Positions 35,523 to 42,550 of a DNA stretch of 64,000 nt are shown here, in pieces. This DNA comes from Prevotella nigrescens (GTDB lineage Bacteria; Bacteroidota; Bacteroidia; Bacteroidales; Bacteroidaceae). The translations under genes were made by a program, and so were the position numbers. The DNA lies in contig NZ_CP133464.1 of NCBI RefSeq assembly GCF_031191185.1, forward strand, positions 310,001 through 374,000, read 5' to 3'. The notes beneath the pieces are model-generated. The model was not told the DNA's origin. It made no database searches and was given only the letters and a program-made list of their open reading frames with translations. How positions within the stretch are numbered: position 1 is the first letter of the stretch; each line of letters starts with the position of its first letter.

Positions 35523-36813
35523 CAGCTTCATAGCCGCCCATCTCGCGGATTGCATTTTTGAGCATTGTATATTGCTCGAATAGGTTGTTGACAGCCTCCT
35601 CTCCGCGTGTGAAATCGTGCATTGGGCTCTTGAGATAGAAGCTCAAGAAGCGTTGGATACCGTAGCGTCCGTCTCGTGCAGCAAGGTCGCTTAGCAAGGC
35701 AAGGTCGAGCAATAGCGGTGCAGCGAGGATAGAATCGCGACAGAGGAAGTTTATTTTTATTTGCATTGGATAGCCCATCCACCCGAAGATGTCTATGTTA
35801 TCCCAGCCTTCTTTGTCGTCGTTGCGGGGTGGATAGTAGTTAATTCGCACCTTGTGATAGATGTTTCCGTACAGGTCGGGTTGCTCTTCGGCTTTGCAAA
35901 TGGTCTCTAATGTAGAGAGTTTGCTTACTTCTTTCGTGCGGAAGTTGGCTGGTTCGTCGAGCACAAGGCCGTCGCGGTTCCCCAGGATATTGGTTGAGAA
36001 CCAGCCGCTCAAGCCCAACGAGCGTGTCTTAATGATTGGTGCGAAACCCGATTTAACGAGTGTCTGACCTGTCTTGAAGTCCTTTCCGGCAATTGGCATG
36101 CGTGTCTTTTCTGCCAGTTCCCACATGGCAGGAATGTCTACCGTGGTGTTTGGTGCGCCCATGATGAACGGACAGCCCTCCGTCAGTGCCGCGTATGCAT
36201 AGCACATAGACGGTGCGATGTGTTCGCGGTCGTCGGTTTTCATTGCCGTTTCGAGCTTTTCGAGCGTACCATGGAAGTCTTCTTGGTAGGGCACATATAT
36301 CTCTGTAGATGCCGCCCACAGCACTACTACACGCTTAAGACCCTTCTCTTGTCGGAAGTTTTGAATGTCTTTGCGCAGTTCTTCCACCATTTCCCAGCGT
36401 GTAAGACCTTGTTTCACGTTGTCGCCGTCTATGCGTTTCGCATAGTTTTTGTCGAAAGCAGCCTTCAATGGCTTTATTTTTTCAAGCTCATCGCGTACCG
36501 GTTCTATGTCCTTAGCCTTTAAAACTTCGGCATAGACAGCCGCCTGATAGGCGTTTTGAGGGTAAGCGTCCCACGTTCCGAACACTATATCGTTCATGTC
36601 GGCAAGTGGTACAATGTCTTTGTAGTGTAGATATTTCTTGTCTTTACCCTTTCCAACACGAATCTTGTCGTATTGTGTCATTGCGCCAATAGGTTTTGCC
36701 AAGCCTTTGCGCGCCATTAAAACGCCAGTCATGAAAGTAGTTGCAACGGCTCCACACCCTACAACCATGATACCCAATTTACCTTCTGCGGGTGCAACTT
36801 TTCCTTGTTTCAT
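35506..36813 (-). CDS. ino1: myo-Inositol-1(3)-phosphate synthase (MIPS)
   Basis: 435 residues. The NAD-binding start GIMVVGCGAVATTFMTGVLM (14-33) and the later core segments CPFIMGAPNTTVDIPAMWEL, IAGKDFKTGQTLVKSGFAPI and LGLSGWFSTNILGNRDGLVL are those of the archaeal/bacterial-type inositol phosphate synthase. It converts glucose 6-phosphate to myo-inositol phosphate using NAD. It sits in a run with a CDP-alcohol phosphatidyltransferase and an NTP transferase, matching the inositol-lipid gene sets characterised in Bacteroides. Confidence 0.94.
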   Translation of the reverse strand: MKQGKVAPAEGKLGIMVVGCGAVATTFMTGVLMARKGLAKPIGAMTQYDKIRVGKGKDKKYLHYKDIVPLADMNDIVFGTWDAYPQNAYQAAVYAEVLKAKDIEPVRDELEKIKPLKAAFDKNYAKRIDGDNVKQGLTRWEMVEELRKDIQNFRQEKGLKRVVVLWAASTEIYVPYQEDFHGTLEKLETAMKTDDREHIAPSMCYAYAALTEGCPFIMGAPNTTVDIPAMWELAEKTRMPIAGKDFKTGQTLVKSGFAPIIKTRSLGLSGWFSTNILGNRDGLVLDEPANFRTKEVSKLSTLETICKAEEQPDLYGNIYHKVRINYYPPRNDDKEGWDNIDIFGWMGYPMQIKINFLCRDSILAAPLLLDLALLSDLAARDGRYGIQRFLSFYLKSPMHDFTRGEEAVNNLFEQYTMLKNAIREMGGYEADEEID

Positions 36814-36888
36814 TTATTTATTAGTTTTAAAATATTAAACGATTATATAGGCTTCTTATTGTAATTTGATATATACCTTTATGTCTTT

Positions 36889-37590
36889 TTACGCATTTAG
36901 TTCTTTCAGACTTGTTATTACACGGTCAGCCACGCCTTGTCCGGGTTCGTCGGCAGACCAACTTTCGCCTTTTAGCCATACGGTTTTGCAGCCAATGGAG
37001 TGTGCCGGCACAATGTCTTTGGCATAGCTGTCGCCCACCACAACTATGTTTTCGGGTGGCAAATGCAGTGCTTCCACACCCAATTGATAGATGCGTGGGT
37101 CGGGTTTGCGCACCTTTACCACTGCGCTTTCTATGATTTTACAGAAGATACCGTCTAAGCCAAACTCTTGTAGCACTACTTCGATGTTGCCATAGAAGTT
37201 GCTTACCAACACAAGCGGATAGCTTTCGTTGAGTTTCAGCAGCTCTTTCTTGCTTTCTTCCACCGTCTTTGCAACGTCAGCGTATAGCTTTTCCACCAGC
37301 TTGGTTCGTTTATTGGCAAACGAAAAGCCCGTTGCTGCAATCAGTCCTTGTTGTTGCAGATACTGAAACTGCAGTTTTATCTTCTCGTCTAACGTACGGC
37401 GGAATGTGAAATCGGGCTGAATGATGGGGTTTCTGCCCAACATTCGCTCTGCATATATGTAGGCTTCGCGATATTGCTGCTCGTTCACAGGGTACTGAAA
37501 ATGCTGGTATGCGTGCCAGATTTTTATGCCCCAGTGGCACCCTGCCGTGTCTATGGTGCCGCCATAGTCGAATATATATCCTTCTGTCAT
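36889..37590 (-). CDS. HAD superfamily hydrolase of the inositol-lipid cluster
   Basis: 233 residues with a Rossmann-like HAD core and an alpha-helical cap (about 20-105). Motif I reads YIFDYGGTIDT: the nucleophile Asp8 is present, but the +2 acid/base Asp is replaced by Gly10. Motif II is LVLVSNFYG, motif III KVRKPDPRIY and motif IV VVGDSYAKDIV. By context it may dephosphorylate an inositol phosphate or a phosphatidylinositol phosphate, the step after the neighbouring phosphatidyltransferase. The start codon lies 6 bp after the phosphatidyltransferase stop. Activity needs testing because of the motif I change. Confidence 0.82.
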   Translation of the reverse strand: MTEGYIFDYGGTIDTAGCHWGIKIWHAYQHFQYPVNEQQYREAYIYAERMLGRNPIIQPDFTFRRTLDEKIKLQFQYLQQQGLIAATGFSFANKRTKLVEKLYADVAKTVEESKKELLKLNESYPLVLVSNFYGNIEVVLQEFGLDGIFCKIIESAVVKVRKPDPRIYQLGVEALHLPPENIVVVGDSYAKDIVPAHSIGCKTVWLKGESWSADEPGQGVADRVITSLKELNA

Positions 37591-37596
37591 AATGTT

Positions 37597-38571
37597 TTAG
37601 GTTGTTAATTGTTTGTGCATTTGCTTGCAAAGCTCTTCGTGTTGCTTGTGCATATACATATAAACAACTGTGTAGAGCAGTATTTCGACAAAGAGATACA
37701 CCCACGGACAATCTGCCAGAACCGTTATATAAATAATGATTGCGCGCGAATTGAACGTCAAGAAGTTGGTTAATGGCATGAGCGGGCGACTGCCATCGAG
37801 AAACTTTTCTTTCCATTCGGTTGGTATGTTCTCTACGTTTGGTCCATAGCGTTCGGTCAATGCGTGCCGTAATTTCTGAAATTCCGGTGTGCGCCGTTCC
37901 TGATTTTTGCAATAGTTCTGGTAGTTGCTGTGGAACGCTTTGTCCCAGAACACACCCTTTTTCCCCTTTAAACTCTCTACGATGGCATGTTCTGCGACAT
38001 AGCTATCGAGTTCTGAGCCAGCCTTGCCCTTAAGGAAATAGAGATGAATTTGACGGTAGTAATCGGCAAGCGAACTTTGTTGTGCGTGGCAAACGAAGCC
38101 GGCAATGGCTGCAAGAGCAAGACCGAAAGGTCCCCAAACCTCGGTTGTGCCTGGCATTGTCTGGTGCCAGAGTCGCAGCGAGATTGCCAAGTAGATGGCA
38201 AAAAACCATGTGTCGCCGGCAAAGCCGTCCAAGCATCGCCCCTTCATGGAGCGCTGGTTGGTGAGCCGGGCGAGCTGTCCGTCGGTAGAGTCGCAAAGGT
38301 TTGCCAACACCAAAAGTACTACACCTATTATATTATAGCACAGATTTTGAAAATAGAACATAGCCCCTGCTGCCACGCCCAAGACGATAGACAGAAGGGT
38401 TATGGTGTTTGGAGAAACGCCCAAGCGGTGCCACAGCAAGGCGAAAGCCAGCCCGACGGGTCGCGTGAAGTACACATCGATCCACTCTTCCGTGTCGTCC
38501 GATTTCATGGAAGCCTTTAGCAGCTCGCCAAATGTTTTGTTTTCCATATTCATGTCCATGTTTCTTGCCAC
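37597..38571 (-). CDS. CDP-alcohol phosphatidyltransferase family protein, candidate phosphatidylinositol-phosphate synthase
   Basis: 324 residues with several membrane helices. The CDP-alcohol signature is present as D94-STDG98-QL-AR102-8 residues-G111-RCL-D115-GFAG-D120; in the usual pattern the last Asp is three residues, not four, after D115. The protein has a longer N-terminus and an inserted soluble stretch (about 170-240) compared with minimal family members. In this cluster it most likely joins inositol phosphate to CDP-diacylglycerol, giving phosphatidylinositol phosphate in the inner membrane. The exact start is uncertain (Met1, 5, 7 or 9). Confidence 0.85.
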   Translation of the reverse strand: MARNMDMNMENKTFGELLKASMKSDDTEEWIDVYFTRPVGLAFALLWHRLGVSPNTITLLSIVLGVAAGAMFYFQNLCYNIIGVVLLVLANLCDSTDGQLARLTNQRSMKGRCLDGFAGDTWFFAIYLAISLRLWHQTMPGTTEVWGPFGLALAAIAGFVCHAQQSSLADYYRQIHLYFLKGKAGSELDSYVAEHAIVESLKGKKGVFWDKAFHSNYQNYCKNQERRTPEFQKLRHALTERYGPNVENIPTEWKEKFLDGSRPLMPLTNFLTFNSRAIIIYITVLADCPWVYLFVEILLYTVVYMYMHKQHEELCKQMHKQLTT

Positions 38572-38599
38572 ACCGAAATGCAGTCAAGATGTTTCAATC

Positions 38600-39388
38600 T
38601 TATATTTTCCGTTGTGCCACAACGTATGCTTTTATAGCCTTTGCAGCCTCGTCCCTACAGCGTGAAAAGCTCGGCCAGTCGTTAAAGTCGATGATGTAGA
38701 ACGCTCCTTCGGCTGTTACGATGGCATCGCCACCATACACAGGCGTATCGGCGAGGGCAGAAATGCGGTTGGCAGTTGCTTCTAAAGCCTCCCCGTTGAA
38801 CGGATAATGGTGTGCCGTACCATTGTGTTGCTCGTCGCCAAACTTCGTTATGCCGTCGTCGGTAGGGTAGAAACAGCGAAAGAAACCTGTGCCATCGACA
38901 CCATAGAACTTCACCAAATCGCCCTCAATGTGTGCCTGGACCACCATGTTTGCTATGCCGCGACTGTGAAAAGCCACCTTTGCTTGTTCCAGTTCAGCCT
39001 TGCCGGCACAGTACTGAATGTCGTTTTGCGCTTGTGCTGCCTCGTCGCCACGTTTCAGCCAGTAGCCGTTGCTGCCCTCTTCGGGCGGAATGGGAATGCC
39101 TGCATTGCGCATTAACCTCGTGATTTGGCTGCGTTGGCAGTTGCGTACGCCTGATGCAGAATTTACGATGCACTTTCCCGTTGCATATTCTTCGAGCAAT
39201 TGCAATGTGTGGGGCAGTCTTCCCATATTCAATATAACGTCTGCTTTTGCCAAATGGTCTGGTTTCAAGCTACTTTCGGCAATTATTTCGCCACCCAGCA
39301 ACTGTGCTACTGCCGCAAGAATAGCATAATCTTTCTCCACCGAATTGGGTGAAAAGCGTGCATCGCGCTGTATGGCTATGGTTCGCAT
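38600..39388 (-). CDS. ATP-grasp domain-like protein in the inositol-lipid cluster
   Basis: 262 residues. The N-terminal third resembles a pre-ATP-grasp domain (ADVILNMGRLPHTLQLLE). The middle has VVQAHIEGDLVKFYGV (about 148-163), a typical ATP-grasp strand pair, and the end has YGGDAIVTAEGAFYIIDFND, where Asp and Asn would hold metal-ATP. ATP-grasp enzymes join a carboxylate to an amine or similar acceptor through an acyl-phosphate. The gene overlaps the NTP transferase by 13 bp, so the two are closely coupled. Substrate unknown; attachment of an amino acid or acid group to an inositol-lipid precursor is a speculation from context. Confidence 0.68.
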   Translation of the reverse strand: MRTIAIQRDARFSPNSVEKDYAILAAVAQLLGGEIIAESSLKPDHLAKADVILNMGRLPHTLQLLEEYATGKCIVNSASGVRNCQRSQITRLMRNAGIPIPPEEGSNGYWLKRGDEAAQAQNDIQYCAGKAELEQAKVAFHSRGIANMVVQAHIEGDLVKFYGVDGTGFFRCFYPTDDGITKFGDEQHNGTAHHYPFNGEALEATANRISALADTPVYGGDAIVTAEGAFYIIDFNDWPSFSRCRDEAAKAIKAYVVAQRKI

Positions 39389-40113
39389 GCGGTGTCGTTT
39401 AGGAACAGTTCTGCCTTTTCTATGTCGGAAGCGTGGTCTATGTCGAGCACCTTCGTAAAGGTATGAGCCACCGTTTTACAGCCATCGGCAATCAGTGCCC
39501 GCTGAAAATTGCGCATTCGGCTTTCGTTCCGCTGCATGCAACGGCTGAGCGTGTGGAGCGTTTTGGGTGTCAGTCCGTAGATACCACCCGAAATATAGGT
39601 GCAGTTCATGTCGTTGTTGTCGTAAAACCCAGTGATGTCAAGCTGTTCGTCGGTACCCACATACAGCGGCTTTTCGTCGTCTATGTAAGCCGTTACGCCC
39701 ATATACGCCTTCACGCCACGCTTCATTGCCAGTGTAAAAGCATCGATATAAGCCCTAAACTCGTCTTCTTTGAAAATGGTATCGACGGTTGTCAGCACGA
39801 AAGGTTCGTCGGTCAGCCATTTGCTTAATGCTGCAAAACTGTGCATGGAACTGGGCGTAGACTTCACCATAAAGTGCAGGGGGACAGTCCTTCCCGCCAA
39901 TCCGTGTTGCTGAATGTAGGCAAGATGTGCTGCCACATCGGTGATTTCTTCGTTGCAGATAACCACAATTTCGGTGGCATTGTTGTTGCAGAACACTCGG
40001 ACAAGGCGGTCTATGAGTCGTTCTCCATTGATTTCCACCAATGGCTTCGGCACCGTTATGCCCTCTTGGGCAAGTCGTGAGCCGTTTCCTGCGGCGATAA
40101 TGGCATACTTCAT
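39376..40113 (-). CDS. Sugar/inositol-phosphate nucleotidyltransferase
   Basis: 245 residues of the NTP_transferase fold. The start MKYAIIAAGNGSRLAQEGIT, followed by PKPLVEINGE, gives the nucleotide-binding loop and the Lys of the PKPL motif; VLTTVDTIF has the metal-binding Asp. The N-terminus is that of mannose-1-phosphate guanylyltransferase or inositol-1-phosphate cytidylyltransferase relatives. First gene of the cluster leading to MIPS, so an inositol phosphate or a related polyol phosphate is the favoured substrate, but base and sugar specificity are not readable. Promoter at 40162-40169. Confidence 0.85.
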   Translation of the reverse strand: MKYAIIAAGNGSRLAQEGITVPKPLVEINGERLIDRLVRVFCNNNATEIVVICNEEITDVAAHLAYIQQHGLAGRTVPLHFMVKSTPSSMHSFAALSKWLTDEPFVLTTVDTIFKEDEFRAYIDAFTLAMKRGVKAYMGVTAYIDDEKPLYVGTDEQLDITGFYDNNDMNCTYISGGIYGLTPKTLHTLSRCMQRNESRMRNFQRALIADGCKTVAHTFTKVLDIDHASDIEKAELFLNDTACEP

Positions 40114-40161
40114 TACTTGTTTTTCTGCACGATATATATCGTTCTCGTTTTATTCAAAACA

Positions 40162-40169
40162 CAAAGATA
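40162..40169 (-). promoter_or_regulatory. -7 promoter element of the inositol-lipid cluster
   Basis: TATCTTTG on the minus strand, 49 bp upstream of the NTP transferase start. It would drive the six genes from 40113 down to 32940. Confidence 0.6.
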
Positions 40170-40412
40170 CATCTTTTTAATGGAAAACGAAAACCGAAAA
40201 AGAGTTTTTTCTTGTTGAAAGAATAAGATTTGCGATGTTGTTGTCAGGCTAAACAAAAGGAGCGATACGGTCTTGCGCATTGCCTGATGATGTAAATGTA
40301 TTCTGCAAGATGCGAGGAGAGAATGTAATTTGAAGAGGAATGAATAGCGGAAAATGCACAAAAGAAGGTACGCAAGATGGCTGCTGCGTAACAGCTTAAT
40401 GACCAGTGCATT

Positions 40413-40500
40413 ACAAAAGAGCTTGCCTTGCGCTTCAAAACAGGCTCTTTTACAGTGTGAAACAGACCCTTTTAGGTTGCAAAACAGTGCCTCTTGTGCG
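40413..40500. repeat. 22-bp A/T-tract repeat array, four units
   Basis: Units start at 40413, 40435, 40457 and 40479. Unit 2 begins TCAAAACAGGCTCTTTTAC. Confidence 0.86.
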
Positions 40501-40520
40501 ACGTTGTCCGATCATAAGGC

Positions 40521-40555
40521 ATAAAAAAGGCATTCCAATTTGTTCGGAATGCCTT
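40521..40555 (-). terminator. Terminator after the 126-codon gene
   Basis: AAGGCATTCC (40527-40536) pairs with GGAATGCCTT (40546-40555). On the minus strand a run of six T follows the stem. Confidence 0.82.
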
Positions 40556-40587
40556 CCATGGAATGGAAAAATATTCATAAATCTCCG

Positions 40588-40968
40588 TTAACGGGATATA
40601 AAGTTGAAATCGGAATCGAACTGTTTAGGGTGCCGCCCAATAAGAACGGTGTTTAACAAACAGTTGGCTACAATCTCCTCTTTGCTTAAATCGACCTTCG
40701 GGTCAATGCGTACGTCTTTCCCCAACAATACTTCCCACGGTCCGTTAAAGTTGCTGTCGTCTGCCCCAAAGAACATTTCGTTAGTGGAAGGGTCCTCCAT
40801 TATCTGGTAATGAATGTACTTTTTCGATGGAATGGGCGTTATGTCCAACAGCAATTCATAGGCGTGCCGGAAGGCATTGCGCTGGTGGCGCGCCTTCGGA
40901 TACATCAGACCGATGTATGGAAATAGCTCTTCGAACTCGTAAGCCTGGAAGTATTCTTTTAGTTTCAT
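40588..40968 (-). CDS. Conserved hypothetical protein, possibly DUF6557
   Basis: 126 residues, soluble, no signal peptide, no cysteine. It begins MKLKEYFQAYEFEELFPYIG and has an aromatic-acidic core (FFGADDSNFNGPWEVLLGKD, about 66-85) and an acidic-hydrophobic helix (DLSKEEIVANCLLNTVLIGR). I do not recognise a catalytic motif; a DUF6557-like identity is a weak recollection. It lies 22 bp after ribH on the same strand and is followed by a good terminator, so it is the last gene of the TPR-ribH operon. Confidence 0.75.
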   Translation of the reverse strand: MKLKEYFQAYEFEELFPYIGLMYPKARHQRNAFRHAYELLLDITPIPSKKYIHYQIMEDPSTNEMFFGADDSNFNGPWEVLLGKDVRIDPKVDLSKEEIVANCLLNTVLIGRHPKQFDSDFNFISR

Positions 40969-40990
40969 CGTCTTGTTGGCAGTCTGTATC

Positions 40991-41467
40991 TTAGAACTTA
41001 GCCATCTTTATGGCTACAATTGCACACTCGTCGCCTTTGTTTCCGAGCCTCCCACCACTTCTGTCCTTTGCTTGTTGCAGGTCGTTTGTGGTGAGAAGAC
41101 CATATATTATGGGTATCTCGCAACTTGCATTGAGCCTTGAAATGCCATACGTTACACCCTGACAGATATAGTCGAAGTGTGGAGTTTCGCCCCTTATGAC
41201 ACTTCCAAGTATGATGATTGCATCGTAACCGCCGTTCAGCGTCATCTGGTGGGCACCATAAACCAGTTCAAAACTGCCTGGAACGGTCTTCACATGAATG
41301 TTTTCGGGAATGGCTCCGTGCTTCTCCAACGTCCTGACAGCACCGTCGAGAAGCGCCCCGGTAATCTCTGAGTTCCACTCAGACACTATTATTCCGAAGC
41401 ACATATTGCTTGCATCGGGTACAGAATCGAGGTTGTAGTCGGACAAATTGTGTAATGCTGTAGACAT
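40991..41467 (-). CDS. ribH: 6,7-Dimethyl-8-ribityllumazine synthase
   Basis: 158 residues from the ATG at 41467, the usual length. Signatures: [20 protein letters not shown] near the start, [34 protein letters not shown] (with the active-site His) and [20 protein letters not shown]. The enzyme condenses 5-amino-6-ribitylaminouracil with 3,4-dihydroxybutanone 4-phosphate, the penultimate riboflavin step. A 15-residue longer frame starting at 41512 would overlap the upstream TPR gene and adds non-family residues, so the shorter start is preferred. Confidence 0.96.
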   Translation of the reverse strand: MSTALHNLSDYNLDSVPDASNMCFGIIVSEWNSEITGALLDGAVRTLEKHGAIPENIHVKTVPGSFELVYGAHQMTLNGGYDAIIILGSVIRGETPHFDYICQGVTYGISRLNASCEIPIIYGLLTTNDLQQAKDRSGGRLGNKGDECAIVAIKMAKF

Positions 41468-41480
41468 CTTCGGTGGCAAA

Positions 41481-42155
41481 TTAGTTGCTTGCGCGTTCAA
41501 TGTACTTGTCAATATCCTGGTACATTGGAGACGTTACATACTTTGTCTTAATCTCTTGGTACAGCTTCAGGGCATCGGCTTTCTTGCCTTCGCTCTCCAG
41601 AATAATGCCTGCTTTCCTCAAAGCAAGTGGTGCTATGCTGATGTTCAGCCCTTCGAAGCCCTTTGCATTCGCCATGTCGGCAGCCTTCTTGAAGCTTTCC
41701 ACAGCCTTGTCGTTCTGGTTGTTGTTGGCGTAAATGTCTCCGAGAGCCATTTGAGAGGCTGGACTTATGATTTGATCGTCGGCTGTTGAGAACTTCTGGA
41801 CGTTCTCCAAAGCCTTTGCCCAGTTGGGTTTTTCCTGGTGTGCATAGCAAAGTCCGACGTAAAGATTGGCAAGATTGCCTGCATTGGTGCTGCTATAATC
41901 GCTTTGAACCTTCTGGAATGCCTTGAGAGCCTGGTCGTATTGCTGTGTCTGGAAGAGCTTCTGAGCTTGTGCCAGCTCTGTGCTTGCTTCTTCCTCTTGT
42001 GGTTCTACAATGAAATTCCTATACAAAAAGACTCCGGCAACTACTACAATGACTGCCGCTATGGCAATGATTACGGTCTTTCCGTGCTTCACAAAGAAGG
42101 CTTCTGACTTGTTGAGGGTGTCTTCGTAGGTACCCTCTGCTTTTTTGTTTACCAT
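41481..42155 (-). CDS. TPR-repeat membrane protein (YfgM-like)
   Basis: 224 residues. A cytoplasmic N-terminus ([20 protein letters not shown]) precedes one membrane helix ([20 protein letters not shown], about 27-46). A soluble region follows with tetratricopeptide-like helices ([20 protein letters not shown], then [39 protein letters not shown]). The plan matches YfgM/TPR_21 proteins, which interact with the Sec translocon and periplasmic chaperones. First gene of the operon with ribH and the 126-codon gene; promoter at 42231-42238. Partner not known. Confidence 0.85.
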   Translation of the reverse strand: MVNKKAEGTYEDTLNKSEAFFVKHGKTVIIAIAAVIVVVAGVFLYRNFIVEPQEEEASTELAQAQKLFQTQQYDQALKAFQKVQSDYSSTNAGNLANLYVGLCYAHQEKPNWAKALENVQKFSTADDQIISPASQMALGDIYANNNQNDKAVESFKKAADMANAKGFEGLNISIAPLALRKAGIILESEGKKADALKLYQEIKTKYVTSPMYQDIDKYIERASN

Positions 42156-42230
42156 GTTTGTTTATCTTGTTTTATTATTTTCGCTTTGCCTTTGCAATAC
42201 TGTTGATTGCCGAAAGTTTATATAACGTGG

Positions 42231-42238
42231 CAAAATTA
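42231..42238 (-). promoter_or_regulatory. -7 promoter element of the TPR-ribH operon
   Basis: TAATTTTG on the minus strand, 76 bp before the ATG at 42155. Confidence 0.5.
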
Positions 42239-42490
42239 CGTATTTTCTTGCATATATTGAAATATATTTCGCTTTTTTTTAAGGCACGTTCCATAAATTC
42301 CACGTAAAGGAATGTATTTGTAATAAAGGTATTCACTCTTTGTGTCTTTTTGCTTTTATGTGGCATCTTTCGCTTTCTTTCTCCGTCGTATAGCCCGCTA
42401 TACTTCTTCAAAAGGAATGCGAAATCGGTTCACCTAAAAGGCAAAAAGCCTACAAAGGTAATTTTTAGAACCTGCCTTAACGTTGATATG

Positions 42491-42522
42491 AAAAAGGACG
42501 TTCATGTGTTTTAGAACGCCCC
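42491..42522 (-). terminator. Terminator of the interpain-like protease gene
   Basis: On the minus strand GGGGCGTTC and GAACGTCC pair (one G-U) around an 11-base loop and are followed by TTTTT. Confidence 0.78.
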
Positions 42523-42550
42523 TTTATTCCGTTTAATATGCAGTATTGGT

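Larger units (their letters stand above)
40114..40587. other. Intergenic region with repeat array, 40.1-40.6 kb
   Basis: 474 bp separating the inositol cluster promoter from the end of the upstream leftward gene. It contains a four-unit 22-bp array (40413-40500) and a terminator (40521-40555). No supported gene; the open frame at 40406-40591 is repeat-derived. Confidence 0.7.
42156..42550. other. Intergenic region 42.2-42.5 kb
   Basis: 395 bp with the TPR-operon promoter near the left end and the protease terminator at the right. The interior is AT-rich and shows no supported gene. Confidence 0.65.

Noticed and set aside
40406-40591. 61-codon frame between the NTP transferase and DUF genes
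   Set aside because: Encoded by the four-unit array plus a terminator.
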